Origin: Anaerolineae bacterium
GTDB taxonomy: Bacteria; Chloroflexota; Anaerolineae; UBA4142; SHND01
DNA length: 64,000 nucleotides
Direction: 5' to 3'
Assembly: GCA_020851635.1 (NCBI GenBank)
Contig: JADZCJ010000053.1
Location: forward strand, 1 to 64,000
The position numbers were made by a program, and so were the translations under genes. Under the pieces are notes generated by a model that worked only from the letters and a program-made list of their open reading frames with translations, was not told the DNA's origin and made no database searches. The stretch's first letter is position 1. The number at the start of each line of letters is the position of its first letter. Positions 1 to 8,471 of this stretch are shown here, piece after piece.

Positions 1-285
1 AGGCAGGATGCTCAACGCGAGGATGTCGCCAATGAGGCCCAGGGTGGGCAGCTTTTCGGGGAGGCGGCGGTAACGCACACCGATGCTCAGGAGGGCATTG
101 AAAACCGCATAGACGATGAGCCACAGCAAAAAATAGCTCTCGGGCAAGGGATTGCCGGTGCTCAGCGTGACGGTGAGCCACACCAGCCCGATCAAAATCC
201 AGCGTAGGTTGACGAGCGCGCCATCAACCTGACGCGAGACGCGCGAGGTAAGGTTGAACGAGGATTCTTCGACCAGGGCGGACAT
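1..285 (-). CDS. N-terminus of a membrane protein (cut by window edge)
   Basis: The first 95 codons of a gene that leaves the window on the left. The start is the ATG whose complement lies at 283-285. A charged stretch of about 25 residues is followed by hydrophobic segments: LRWILIGLVWLTVTL (about residues 28-42), a second one near residues 51-68 (FLLWLIVYAVFNALL) and the start of a third (LGLIGDILALSILP). Paired helices at the N-terminus are common in membrane-bound histidine kinases and diguanylate cyclases, but no output domain is visible, so the function is not assigned. A tRNA-Val gene lies 57 bp upstream on the same strand. Confidence 0.6.
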   Translation of the reverse strand, partial: MSALVEESSFNLTSRVSRQVDGALVNLRWILIGLVWLTVTLSTGNPLPESYFLLWLIVYAVFNALLSIGVRYRRLPEKLPTLGLIGDILALSILP

Positions 286-341
286 GATAAAAAAACCGTG
301 GCGCGATAAACGGCGACCACGGCGAGGACCGGACTCGAAAA

Positions 342-414
342 TGGGCGGTATAGGACTTGAACCTATGACCTTTGCCATGTGAGGGCAACGCTCTACCGAC
401 TGAGCCAACCGCCC
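342..414 (-). tRNA. tRNA-Val (anticodon CAC)
   Basis: Read on the minus strand this folds as a 73-nt tRNA. The acceptor stem is GGGCGGT/ACCGCCC with discriminator A, and the D arm is GCTC-AGTCGGTA-GAGC. The anticodon arm is TTGCC-CTCACAT-GGCAA, giving anticodon CAC (Val, codon GUG). The T arm is ATAGG-TTCAAGT-CCTAT, containing the TTCAAGT form of the T loop. The 3' CCA is not encoded. Confidence 0.95.
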
Positions 415-616
415 AGGTTGTGGTCGTTATTTTAGTGCGTTATCTTGTGGTGTCAAATAACTGCGGCATGGTGGGGTATGCGTCAAATCGTGACGCAGAT
501 CCGACATGATACGGCAGAGTTACGACGAACAACGAAATTATAGCATCCCGCGCGAGAGGGTCAAGGGGGATTTTGGACGGGGACGCCTTGTGTTCCTTTG
601 ATTCGCTTTGATTGTT

Positions 617-646
617 TTGATTAATTTTTTGGAAAATGCCTATAAA
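617..646 (+). promoter_or_regulatory. Sigma-70-type promoter ahead of the restriction-modification genes
   Basis: TTGATT (617-622), an 18-bp spacer and TATAAA (641-646) sit in an AT-rich patch that stands out from the GC-rich surroundings. Transcription would start near 653, giving a leader of about 450 nt before the methyltransferase start at 1105. No other comparably good promoter is visible closer to that gene. Confidence 0.5.
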
Positions 647-835
647 TAGGGCGCGGTATGATTGATTGATTATTCAAAGAATTTGGAATGGTCGAGGCGC
701 GCGGGAGCGAGAAAGTTTGGCGCGGCGACGGATACAGGTAACACGGAGAGTATAGAAGAGGTGTTGGGGGATGTAAATACGTGTTGCACGTATATTTCAC
801 GTATCTTTGGTATTTTTTGGGACAGGGGCGTCTCT

Positions 836-945
836 ACCGCCATGCCGCGATTTGCCGGAGGGCTTGGGAACACGCAATGGGGTAAAGCACAGAGCCGCGA
901 AAGGGCGGAGTGTCAGCGCAGGTCGGCAAGGTCGCAAGAGGGTCT
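836..945 (+). ncRNA. Possible structured leader RNA (unassigned; weak c-di-AMP riboswitch resemblance)
   Basis: Within the 690-bp gap between the tRNA and the methyltransferase, this GC-rich block carries short strings reminiscent of the ydaO/yuaA (c-di-AMP) riboswitch core. They are GGGAAC (866-871), GGGGTAAA (879-886) and GTCAGC followed by A and TCG (912-925), in the same order as in that family. The spacing and flanking stems do not match well from memory, and the downstream genes are not typical targets. It may be an unrelated structured RNA or chance. The rest of the gap (415-835) holds only the promoter listed separately, and no convincing gene. Confidence 0.2.
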
Positions 946-1104
946 ATATTTCAGATATGTTTGACGTGTAGGATGGATTGCGCCGAATCTCGCCCGCAAA
1001 ATGAAATGTGCCCATTTTGGAAGATTGGTTTGCATCAGTGATTGTTCGTCGTTATACTGCAAATGAGCGCTAAAAATAATCTGCTGAGGCGTAACGAGAG
1101 AGGC

Positions 1105-2001
1105 ATGAAAATACCGCATTTTGATGAAATTGTGCTGGGTGATTGCACGGAAATCCTCAAAGATCTTCCGGCAGATTGTGTTGACCTTGTATTCACATCA
1201 CCCCCGTACGCTGACCAAAGGCAAAAAACGTATGGTGGTGTTCACCCAAATGACTATGTTGAATGGTTCTTGCCAAAGGCAGATCAGTTTTTTCGCGTGT
1301 TGAAGCCGACGGGGACTTTTATTCTCAATATTAAAGAGAAAGTCGTTGATGGCGAGCGTCATACATATGTAATGGAATTGATCTTGGAGATGAGGAAACG
1401 GGGCTGGCTTTGGACTGAGGAGTTCATATGGCACAAAAAGAATTCGTATCCTGGGAAATGGCCGAATCGATTCCGGGATAACTGGGAGAGGTTACTACAA
1501 TTCAACAAACAAAAGCAATTTAGGATGTTCCAGGAGGAGGTAATGGTGCCCGTTGGCGATTGGTCCAAGACGCGCTTGTCCAATTTGAGTGAGACAGACA
1601 AGACGCGCGATGAATCACGCGTTGGAAGCGGCTTTGGTAAGAATGTTTCAAATTGGGTTGGTCGAAATCTGGTCTATCCGACTAATGTTTTGCATCTAGC
1701 GACCGAATCATCGAATCAGAACCACAGTGCTACCTTCCCTCGCGCATTGCCGAACTGGTTCATACGTCTGTTTACCCAGCGGGGTGATTTGGTGCTCGAC
1801 CCATTTGTCGGCTCTGGAACAACCGCCTTGGCAGCAATTGAATTAGGCAGACACTATACCGGCATAGACATAAGCAAACAGTATGTAGAGCTGGCGCGCG
1901 AACGTATCTCTGTCGCACAAATTCGACTTCCACACGTCGCGGAGCATAGAGAAAAATACAAAACGATCCGAAAGAATGGAGCAATAAAGGGAAAGCGATG
2001 A
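1105..2001 (+). CDS. DNA methyltransferase of a type II restriction-modification system (beta-class motif order)
   Basis: S-adenosylmethionine-dependent methylation of an amino group on A or C in DNA. The catalytic motif IV is TSPPY, about 30 residues from the start. The AdoMet-binding motif I, DPFVGSGTT, lies near the C-terminus, so the order is IV then I (beta class). SPPY-type motifs occur in N4-cytosine as well as some N6-adenine enzymes, so the methylated base is uncertain. The start at 1105 (MKIPHFDEIVLGD) places the conserved opening of the domain at the N-terminus and has GAGAG before it; an ATG at 1063 in the same frame is the alternative. Its stop overlaps the endonuclease start by 4 nt, indicating translational coupling. 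Confidence 0.9.
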   Translation: MKIPHFDEIVLGDCTEILKDLPADCVDLVFTSPPYADQRQKTYGGVHPNDYVEWFLPKADQFFRVLKPTGTFILNIKEKVVDGERHTYVMELILEMRKRGWLWTEEFIWHKKNSYPGKWPNRFRDNWERLLQFNKQKQFRMFQEEVMVPVGDWSKTRLSNLSETDKTRDESRVGSGFGKNVSNWVGRNLVYPTNVLHLATESSNQNHSATFPRALPNWFIRLFTQRGDLVLDPFVGSGTTALAAIELGRHYTGIDISKQYVELARERISVAQIRLPHVAEHREKYKTIRKNGAIKGKR

Positions 2002-2759
2002 ACCCACTCGACCCGAGTCTCGTACGCGCCTATGTCAATGAAAACATTGACGATTTTCATAAACGACGCATCAATTCGCTAGCACAGCTAGACCTACGAA
2101 AACTGTTGACAAAGAATCCATATCTTTTCAAAGCCAAGAATATTGTAACCGCCGGGGAGCTAGTCACTGGGCTGCTTGAGGCATTTCTTTCGTCATCGGA
2201 GGAAAAACTATTCGGAGATTTTTTGGAGCACCTTGCGTTATTTGTAGCAGAGAGTACCTGTAATGGCCACAAATCTACTGCTCCGGGCATAGACTTGGAA
2301 TTTTCGAACCGCGGAGTCTATTATGTTGTCTCTATAAAATCTGGGCCGAATTGGGGTAATAATTCGCAACAGTTGAAACAAGAACAAGATCTAAGGACAG
2401 CGGTAGTTCGTGTCAAGCAGGCAAATCGCCGTGCAAATATCCAGCCGGTTCTTGGCATCTGTTACGGAAAAACGCGCACAACCTTTTTGCGCGGATATAT
2501 GAAAGTGGTTGGTCAGAATTTTTGGTATCTGATCAGCGACAACAAGAATTTGTATACGGACATCGTCGAGCCAATTGGGTATCGGGCCCAAGAACACAAT
2601 GAGCAATTTCAGGGTGAAAAGGTAAAAATCATAAACCTTTTCACTGGCAAGTTCATTTCCGAGTTTTGTGATTCCTCGGGAGCAATTAATTGGGTACGGC
2701 TTGTGCAATACAACAGCGGCAATTTTGATTTGGATGAGGTTTTGGGCACTGTGCAGTAG
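1998..2759 (+). CDS. PmeII-family type II restriction endonuclease
   Basis: A 253-residue protein that cuts DNA unless its partner methyltransferase has protected the site. The N-terminus (FHKRRINSL, KNPYLFKAKN, SSSEEKLFGDFLE) matches the PmeII-like endonuclease family as I remember it. The probable PD-(D/E)xK core is GIDLEF (residues about 97-102) followed by VVSIKSG (about 110-116), where D and the I-K pair would be the metal-binding and catalytic residues. It overlaps the methyltransferase by 4 nt (ATGA), as expected for a cognate pair. The recognition sequence cannot be read from the sequence. Confidence 0.75.
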   Translation: MNPLDPSLVRAYVNENIDDFHKRRINSLAQLDLRKLLTKNPYLFKAKNIVTAGELVTGLLEAFLSSSEEKLFGDFLEHLALFVAESTCNGHKSTAPGIDLEFSNRGVYYVVSIKSGPNWGNNSQQLKQEQDLRTAVVRVKQANRRANIQPVLGICYGKTRTTFLRGYMKVVGQNFWYLISDNKNLYTDIVEPIGYRAQEHNEQFQGEKVKIINLFTGKFISEFCDSSGAINWVRLVQYNSGNFDLDEVLGTVQ

Positions 2760-2775
2760 GCGGGAGGATGCTGAA

Positions 2776-3024
2776 ATGGTCTATGAAGCGGTTTATTATG
2801 ATGGAAATTCTGATTTTGCCGGGTATGTTTTGATAGACGGCGTTGAGGGAGATACGCCGGAACAAGCACTGGCAATTCACATTGATTCACTTACCAGCCA
2901 AGTGATAGAGATGTACGGATTTGAAGATAGCGCATCCACGCGTAACTCTATCCAAAAAACACTTTACCTGTTACGGCCAAACGGTTTGGTATCGTTGTCG
3001 TCGCTTGAGAGAGCTACAGAGTGA
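2776..3024 (+). CDS. Small hypothetical protein following the R-M pair
   Basis: An 82-residue protein starting MVYEAVYYDG, with a good GGGAGG ribosome-binding site at 2762-2767. It lies 16 bp downstream of the endonuclease and probably belongs to the same transcript. I do not recognise the family. It has no membrane segment, is acidic in the middle (GVEGDTPEQAL) and lacks Cys motifs. It could be an accessory or immunity-type protein of the R-M module, or simply a neighbour. Confidence 0.6.
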   Translation: MVYEAVYYDGNSDFAGYVLIDGVEGDTPEQALAIHIDSLTSQVIEMYGFEDSASTRNSIQKTLYLLRPNGLVSLSSLERATE

Positions 3025-3046
3025 ACTGTTTCGGAGTGTTGACTTG

Positions 3047-3751
3047 ATGAGCATGCAAGACCGCGCCTATGCGGCGGCGATTTTTATCATCATCGGGTTG
3101 TGCTGTATCGGCGCCTATGTAGCGGTCAGCGGATTCATGAATGCGAACCCCGAGGGGCTGTCCATTGCTTTGAGCGCGGCGACCGCGACGGCAACCGTGG
3201 GGGTGACGATCGAAATCCCCACCGAGACGCCGGCTCCTCCGACCAATACGCCTCTGCCGCCGACGCAAACGCCCGAAGGGTTCCAGCCGACCGCCATTCC
3301 CGAGGCGACGCGCGGACCGACGCTGGATTTTATCCCGACGATTCCGACGCCCGAGCCGACGCCTACGCTTGCAGTGACGGCAACTCCGCCCGGATGTGGG
3401 GCAGGATTCTGTCCGCGGCTGGGTCCGCCTGACCCGCGCGCGCCGACGGGCAATCCATGTCCCGGCAACTATCTGTGGGGATTTGTCACGGATGCCAATG
3501 GCGTTGGCATTCCCGGAGTGCGCGTGAGATTTCGCGAGCAGGGCGGAGGCGGTGACATCAAGGAAACAAAAGCGGAAAGCCCGAATGACCCGGCCGGACG
3601 TTATGATTTTCCGGCAGCATCGGGGATTTGGACGGTGACCGTGGTGGACCGCCAGGAAGACCCGTTGGGACCTTCGTTCCAGGTGCAGGCGGGGCAGTCG
3701 TGGACGGGGAGTGGGAATTGTCCGACGCGGGTGGATTTTATTCAGCAATAA
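3047..3751 (+). CDS. Membrane-anchored protein with Thr/Pro linker and carboxypeptidase-regulatory-like domain
   Basis: Starts at ATG 3047 (GGAG at 3032) and encodes about 234 residues. One hydrophobic anchor (AAAIFIIIGLCCIGAYVAV) is followed by a Thr/Pro-rich linker with TPLPPTQTP and TPEPTPT units, which should hold the C-terminal domain away from the membrane. The last 75 residues (GFVTDANGVGIPGVRVRF... GRYDFPAASGIWTVTV) look like a beta-sandwich CarboxypepD_reg / Ig-like domain. The likely topology is outside-facing. There are no catalytic motifs and the role is unknown. The next gene starts 5 bp after its stop. Confidence 0.65.
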   Translation: MSMQDRAYAAAIFIIIGLCCIGAYVAVSGFMNANPEGLSIALSAATATATVGVTIEIPTETPAPPTNTPLPPTQTPEGFQPTAIPEATRGPTLDFIPTIPTPEPTPTLAVTATPPGCGAGFCPRLGPPDPRAPTGNPCPGNYLWGFVTDANGVGIPGVRVRFREQGGGGDIKETKAESPNDPAGRYDFPAASGIWTVTVVDRQEDPLGPSFQVQAGQSWTGSGNCPTRVDFIQQ

Positions 3752-3756
3752 GAGAA

Positions 3757-4545
3757 ATGAGACAACGTTCGCCCTGGTTGTTTTTTCTGTTGGTTTTCAT
3801 CCTCTCTATACCCTTTTGGGTATTGGGGGCAATAGCTACAAGCCAACCGCTGCCCATCAATGTCCCAATCAGCGCGCTTATGGCAGTTTGCCCCATGATC
3901 GCTGCATCGGTACTTGTTTACCGAGAAACCGGATGGGAGGACGTCAAGAAGCTGTTCAAGCGGTGCTTGGATGTTGGGCGCGTCAAAAGTAAAATTTGGA
4001 TTCTGGTCGCGTTTACCTTTATGCCGTTGCTTCTCCTGATGCAGTACGGAGTGATGCGTTGGCTGGGCGTACCTCTGCCGTCCCTGGGAGTCCCCGATAT
4101 GACGGCATTGGTGTCATTATTTGTGGTGATTTTCATCCTGGGAATTGGAGAAGAATTGGGATGGATGGGGTATGCCGCCGAACCGATGCAGGAACGATGG
4201 GGAGCGCTGATCGCGGCGATCATGATAGGGGTCGTCTGGGGCGTTTGGCACACAGTTCCATTTCTTCAGAACAATGTGACGCCTACATGGATTTTCTGGC
4301 AATACGCCAATACAATTGGGCTGCGCGTCTTGATTTTCTGGGTCTATAATAACGCGGGCAAGAGCGTTTTTGTCGCCATCCTCTTTCACACCATGTCAAA
4401 CATTGCCGAACTCGTCTGGCCCTTTTCAGGAGACAGTTATGACCCCTTCTTTAACACAATCTTTGTGACTGTTGCTGTGGTCATCGTCACCATCCTATGG
4501 GGACCAAAAACGTTGGCACATTTTCGCCTGGGACGCGAGAGATAA
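3757..4545 (+). CDS. CPBP-family intramembrane metalloprotease
   Basis: About 262 residues, hydrophobic throughout with roughly seven to eight membrane helices. The CPBP (Abi/CAAX protease) motifs are visible: motif 1 EELGWMGY (usual form EExxWRG, here with M in place of R), motif 2 VVWGVWHTVPF with the metal-binding His, and a later FHTMSN. The family cleaves prenylated or other peptides in the membrane in eukaryotes; most bacterial members are of unknown substrate or linked to bacteriocin immunity. The start ATG 3757 follows the previous stop by 5 bp, so the two are co-transcribed. Confidence 0.85.
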   Translation: MRQRSPWLFFLLVFILSIPFWVLGAIATSQPLPINVPISALMAVCPMIAASVLVYRETGWEDVKKLFKRCLDVGRVKSKIWILVAFTFMPLLLLMQYGVMRWLGVPLPSLGVPDMTALVSLFVVIFILGIGEELGWMGYAAEPMQERWGALIAAIMIGVVWGVWHTVPFLQNNVTPTWIFWQYANTIGLRVLIFWVYNNAGKSVFVAILFHTMSNIAELVWPFSGDSYDPFFNTIFVTVAVVIVTILWGPKTLAHFRLGRER

Positions 4546-4573
4546 ATGGACGTATCGAACCTACCGGGCAAAC

Positions 4574-4617
4574 AAAAGAGCCGATTTCAAATCTTGGATT
4601 TGAAATCGGCTCTTTTT
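4574..4617. terminator. Bidirectional Rho-independent terminator
   Basis: A perfect stem pairs GAGCCGATTTCAAATC (4578-4593) with its complement at 4597-4612 around a 3-nt loop, with A residues before and T residues after. It can terminate the CPBP gene on the plus strand and the glycosidase lipoprotein gene on the minus strand. Confidence 0.9.
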
Positions 4618-4618
4618 C

Positions 4619-6136
4619 CTATTTCGGCATCGCCTTAAGCGCATTGTATGCGGGTCGCGCTGTCCCGTCGGGGTTGGTGATTGCCCACCAATATTGTTCT
4701 TCGCTGCCGTTCCAATCGGCGTTGCCCATAAAGATGAGGCTCATGACGCCGATCCAGGGCTGCCAGTTTTGCCTGGCGTATTGGTAGGCGCGGACGATGC
4801 GGGCGGCTTTTTCCTGTTCGGGAACGGCAAACCAGGAATAGGCGGGATTAACCTGATCGCTCGTCCAGCCAAATTCGAGGATGGCGATCTGCTTGTCGCC
4901 GTCGCCGCGTTCCTCCATCAAGCGCCGCACGTCTTCGACATGGCGAAAGGCATAGATGCGTTTCGCTTCCGGGGGACTGGGGTCGTTGTTGGTGAGCACG
5001 GGGTCCTGGGCAACAACGCCGGGATCGGCTTCGGGGTCGGCTTTGAATCCCGCGCCGTGAACGCCGAGCAGGTCAAAATAGCCGTCGCTGTTGTTGCCCA
5101 TGGCATCATACATGCGCGCGAAGAATTTCATGTCGGGCATCGCCTGGTCAAAGTCGGCGGAGGTGGGGGTCAGACCGCCGCTGATGATGAGGGCGTTGGG
5201 GTCAACGCTCTTGATGGCGGTATAGGACGCTTTCAGGAACGCGGCGTACTCTTCGGGATTTGGCGGACGCATGCACCATTCGCGGGCGAGGTTTGGCTCG
5301 TTCCAAATTTGATATGCGCGCACGCGCCCTTTATAGCGCGTGGCGAAAGCTTTCAAGAAATCAGTCCAATCGCTCGTGTTGCGGGGTGGACCCATTGAGT
5401 TGCGGGAGGGATCAAAACAGCCCGGCGCCGCCCAATCGGGCGCATTGTCCATGCGCGCGAGCACGTCAAGCCCCTTGACGTTGGCGGCATAGATGACCTC
5501 ATCAGAACGGCTCCAGTCAAAAGCGCCTTTGGCGGCGCCTTCGATGTCACGCCAGGCGAACTGCTGTTTGACCCAGCCAAAGCCCATGTCCTTGATCTGG
5601 TTCATGTCACGGTCGGCGATCTCGGGGCGATACCACATGAACGCCTGGATGCCGTATTCGGGCGAATTGAGCCGCGCGGACTTGGGCGCAGGAAGCGCGG
5701 GCGGCGTGGCTGTTGGTTCAAAACCTTCCGGGATTTCGGTGGGTTCGGCGCCGGGCGGGTTGGTTGTCTCGGCGGCGGGCGGCGGAGGGGGCTGACCGCT
5801 CGCAACCGCAGTTCTGGCGGCGCGGGTTTCGGCGACGCGCGTTTGTTTGGCGCTGCGCTGTTCGTTACTCTCGCCCTCGCCCTCTGCGCCGGGAGTGTTG
5901 GTGAATTCGGGGCGGGCGACCTTGGTGCCGAGAAAACTGGCGGGCGTGCCCTGGGCGATCATGGTCTGCGCGGCGCTTTGAGCGGCGTTCGGAGTCGGCA
6001 GCTCGGATGAGCCGCCACAGGCGGCAAGAAGCAGGAGCGCGCCGGTCAAAGCTGTGCCGAGCGCGATTATGGCTGCACGCCGCGCGTTCCCGGAAGGACG
6101 GGGTGCAGGTAGGTTGTCGCAAGGATTCAATTTCAT
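4619..6136 (-). CDS. Lipoprotein with clan-A glycoside-hydrolase-like TIM barrel
   Basis: A 505-residue secreted lipoprotein. The signal peptide ends in the lipobox LLLLAAC (cysteine about residue 40), followed by a disordered Thr/Pro/Ala-rich linker to about residue 150. The C-terminal 350 residues resemble the clan GH-A (GH5/GH39-like) barrel. IWNEPNLAREW carries the NE pair of the acid/base glutamate, and ILEFGWTSD offers the candidate nucleophile. It would act on a polysaccharide or glycan at the cell surface; the substrate is unknown. No Shine-Dalgarno is visible, but a TAAAAT -10 box lies 8 nt before the ATG, suggesting a leaderless message. Confidence 0.8.
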   Translation of the reverse strand: MKLNPCDNLPAPRPSGNARRAAIIALGTALTGALLLLAACGGSSELPTPNAAQSAAQTMIAQGTPASFLGTKVARPEFTNTPGAEGEGESNEQRSAKQTRVAETRAARTAVASGQPPPPPAAETTNPPGAEPTEIPEGFEPTATPPALPAPKSARLNSPEYGIQAFMWYRPEIADRDMNQIKDMGFGWVKQQFAWRDIEGAAKGAFDWSRSDEVIYAANVKGLDVLARMDNAPDWAAPGCFDPSRNSMGPPRNTSDWTDFLKAFATRYKGRVRAYQIWNEPNLAREWCMRPPNPEEYAAFLKASYTAIKSVDPNALIISGGLTPTSADFDQAMPDMKFFARMYDAMGNNSDGYFDLLGVHGAGFKADPEADPGVVAQDPVLTNNDPSPPEAKRIYAFRHVEDVRRLMEERGDGDKQIAILEFGWTSDQVNPAYSWFAVPEQEKAARIVRAYQYARQNWQPWIGVMSLIFMGNADWNGSEEQYWWAITNPDGTARPAYNALKAMPK

Positions 6137-6144
6137 CGGTCGCT

Positions 6145-6150
6145 ATTTTA
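6145..6150 (-). promoter_or_regulatory. -10 box for an apparently leaderless lipoprotein gene
   Basis: On the minus strand TAAAAT lies 8 nt before the ATG at 6136, and no ribosome-binding site is present between them. A start of transcription 6-8 nt downstream of the box would fall on or next to the start codon. Confidence 0.4.
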
Positions 6151-6212
6151 TGCGGAATTGCTCAGGGGTGAAATCGAGACATTGATAGATCACACGCTCA
6201 ATTTGACCAGCG

Positions 6213-6266
6213 GAGGAAAACGCGAATCTCCGCGAATCGTAACGAATTTAGAGGGTACGCGTTTTC
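6213..6266. repeat. Palindromic intergenic repeat, family ACGCGAAT-x-CGCGAAT (copy 1)
   Basis: Lies in the 183-bp gap between the lipoprotein and the GT2 gene. GGAAAACGCGAATCTCCGCG (6214-6233) is followed by AACGAAT and closes with TACGCGTTTTC (6256-6266), complementary to its left end. Nearly the same GGAAA-CGCGAAT string recurs at 61596-61620 and, inverted, at 61650-61673. Two intergenic copies 55 kb apart point to a dispersed REP/MITE-like element. Confidence 0.6.
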
Positions 6267-6319
6267 TGTCCGCGTGCTCTATGATGCGCCGAGTCTGCAA
6301 GACACAAATGTACAGCCGC

Positions 6320-7813
6320 TCAGGCGGGGGCGACGAGCGTTTTTTTGCGGTGGTGGCGCACCTGGAGGTTTTGGGCGATGGATAGACCCGAGACGAACAC
6401 GGCGCCTACGAAAAAGATGCCGACGTATAAAGCCGTGACCCAATTTGAGGTGCGGCAGGCATAGATCATGGTAAGCAGACTCCAACCCGCGACAAAGAAT
6501 TCCAAGACGATCCAAAAATCGAGCCGGAGTTGGTATTTCTTGTTGACCCATGCTTCGTTGTTGTTGGCAACACCGAACTTGGGGGTGCGTTCGAAACTCG
6601 CGCCTCGTCCGGTGACGATTTCCCATGCCGCGCGCACGGTATTGGTCATCATGCCCGCGCCAAGCGCCATGATAAAAAGGATGGCGGGGATTTTACGCAG
6701 CCACCCGTTGCCCAATTCTCTCTGGGCAAGCGTAAAGTACATGGTCGGAGCAAGCCCTGACAAACTCAGCAGCGCGCCGACGCCATACAATGTGAGCAGG
6801 CCCGGAAACTGCTGCGAATACAAGATGACCGCGGGATAGACCAAAAGCAACACAAACATGAACAGGTGGATGGAATATCCCGTGAGATGAAAAGTGGCTT
6901 CGAGCTTGCGGCTCAAGCCGATGGGCGCGCTCCAGACCTGCGGCAAGAGTTTGCGCGCGCATTCGAGCGACCCTTTTGCCCAGCGGTGCTGCTGACGCTG
7001 ATATGCGCTAAAGGTGACAGGGAGTTCTGCCGGTGTGACCACATCGCGCAAATAGAGCGCGGTCCAACCCTTGAGGAACGCGCGATACGACAAGTCCAAA
7101 TCTTCGGTGAGGGTGTCTTGCTTCCAGCCGCCCGCATCTTTAATTGCCTCGCGCCGCCAGACGCCCGCCGTGCCGTTGAAGTTGAACCAGTGCCCCGCGC
7201 GGGAACGCGCAAATTGTTCAACGACAAAATGCGCATCAATGGCGAGACCCTGCAAAAACGTAAGCAGGGAATAATCGCGGTTGATGTGCCCCCAGCGCGT
7301 TTGGATGAATGCCAACTTGTCATCGGCAAAATGAGGGATTGTCTTGAGCAGGAAATCGCGCGGCGGCACAAAGTCGGCATCAAAGTAGGCAATAAAAGGC
7401 GCCTGTGAGAGAGCCATGCCTGCGGCGAGCGCGCCCGCTTTGTAGCCCGCGCGGTCGGTGCGCTGAATATGTCGGATGTTGACACCCTGCTGCTTGAGAC
7501 GCTCGACGGCACGGGCGACAATGTCGCGCGTCTCGTCGGCGGAATCGTCCAATACCAGAATTTCGAGCTTGTCGGGGTCCCAATCGAATCTGGAGACAGA
7601 GTCAATCAGCCGTTCTGCCACATACAGTTCGTTAAAGATGGGCAGCTGGACGCTGACAAACGGTTTGGATGCCATCGGCGGCGGTGTCGGATCGGAGTGG
7701 TTTGTGCGTGCCGTGACGACGGCGAGATAGAAAAAGTTGATACCGAATGCAAAGAGGATGATGAGAACCAGGACATATAGCAGAATGGCAAAGACAAAGA
7801 GGAGACTACTCAT
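6320..7813 (-). CDS. Cellulose-synthase-like glycosyltransferase family 2, membrane-bound
   Basis: A 497-residue processive-type GT2. The start ATG at 7813 has a GAGGTG ribosome-binding site. One N-terminal helix (residues about 2-30) precedes the GT-A domain with VSVQLPIFNE, LVLDDSADET (first Asp pair), YFDADF (DxD), TEDLDLS (catalytic base region) and QQHRWAKG (the QxxRW motif). Four to five C-terminal helices follow. These features match bacterial CslA/BcsA-like synthases that polymerise and export beta-linked hexose chains from nucleotide sugars. No cellulose operon partners (bcsB, bcsZ, PilZ) are nearby, so a mannan- or glucomannan-like product is equally possible. A decayed O-antigen-ligase-like gene lies just upstream. 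Confidence 0.85.
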   Translation of the reverse strand: MSSLLFVFAILLYVLVLIILFAFGINFFYLAVVTARTNHSDPTPPPMASKPFVSVQLPIFNELYVAERLIDSVSRFDWDPDKLEILVLDDSADETRDIVARAVERLKQQGVNIRHIQRTDRAGYKAGALAAGMALSQAPFIAYFDADFVPPRDFLLKTIPHFADDKLAFIQTRWGHINRDYSLLTFLQGLAIDAHFVVEQFARSRAGHWFNFNGTAGVWRREAIKDAGGWKQDTLTEDLDLSYRAFLKGWTALYLRDVVTPAELPVTFSAYQRQQHRWAKGSLECARKLLPQVWSAPIGLSRKLEATFHLTGYSIHLFMFVLLLVYPAVILYSQQFPGLLTLYGVGALLSLSGLAPTMYFTLAQRELGNGWLRKIPAILFIMALGAGMMTNTVRAAWEIVTGRGASFERTPKFGVANNNEAWVNKKYQLRLDFWIVLEFFVAGWSLLTMIYACRTSNWVTALYVGIFFVGAVFVSGLSIAQNLQVRHHRKKTLVAPA

Positions 7814-7829
7814 TGACACCTCGACTGGA

Positions 7830-8388
7830 AAATACGGCAGCAAACAAGCCCCATGTGCTCCATTGCCAGAGGCGACCCGATTGCCAGAGCCACGGATAAT
7901 AATCAAAAAAGCGACGGTGAGCAGAACGATGACGGCGGCGGCGACGGCAGCTATCCGCGGTTTGGCGACGATTTGCGCGCGCTGCCGCCAAATGACGATC
8001 AGCGGCGCGAGCATGAGCCAGAGCAATCCGCCAAAAATTCCCAACTCGGCTGCGACGACCAGGATCACGAGGTGCGCCGGTTGGTGACCATCGGCACACT
8101 CAGCGCGGCGAGTAGGACCATTGACGCGAGACCCAAATCGAACAACGTCCGACGACAATGCAAGTGCAGTCGCAGACGCGCAAGAGGAGGAAAGTCGCGC
8201 CCAAGCCAAACGCCAGTTGGGATGCGCGTGAAAAAGTACAAGGGAGCGCAACTGTCCCCAGCGCGAGCGGAATGAGAAATGCGTATCGCAAGCGGTCAAA
8301 GGCGCCGTTCCCAGAATCGAGATAATAGCCGAGAATAAAAATCAAGGCAAAAGCGCGCAGCCCTGCCGTGCGACCGCAGAATGGAGCG
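7830..8388 (-). pseudogene. Decayed O-antigen-ligase-like (Wzy/WaaL-type) membrane gene
   Basis: Two conserved pieces appear on the minus strand in different frames. First is an open stretch (8100-8345 and a little upstream) with LIFILGYYLDSGNGAFDRLR and SRASQLAFGLGATFLLLR, resembling the TGSRG-type helix of ligases. Then another frame (about 7860-8080) gives HLVILVVAAELGIFGGLLWL, the typical HNxxLxxxAExGxxG region. The order fits one gene, but there is at least one frameshift, the section between the two motifs is too short, the N-terminus is missing and the C-terminus fades out. No intact reading frame covers the region. Confidence 0.55.
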
Positions 8389-8471
8389 ATACGTCATATG
8401 GCAGTTTCAGTCGAGGTGGTATACTGGGGCGACAAATCGCCAATCTGTTATACCGGCGTCGCGGAGGAAAT

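Noticed and set aside
662-964. A 100-codon open frame starting at TTG just after the leader promoter
   Set aside because: Composition is not protein-like, it has no ribosome-binding site, and it covers the candidate structured RNA.
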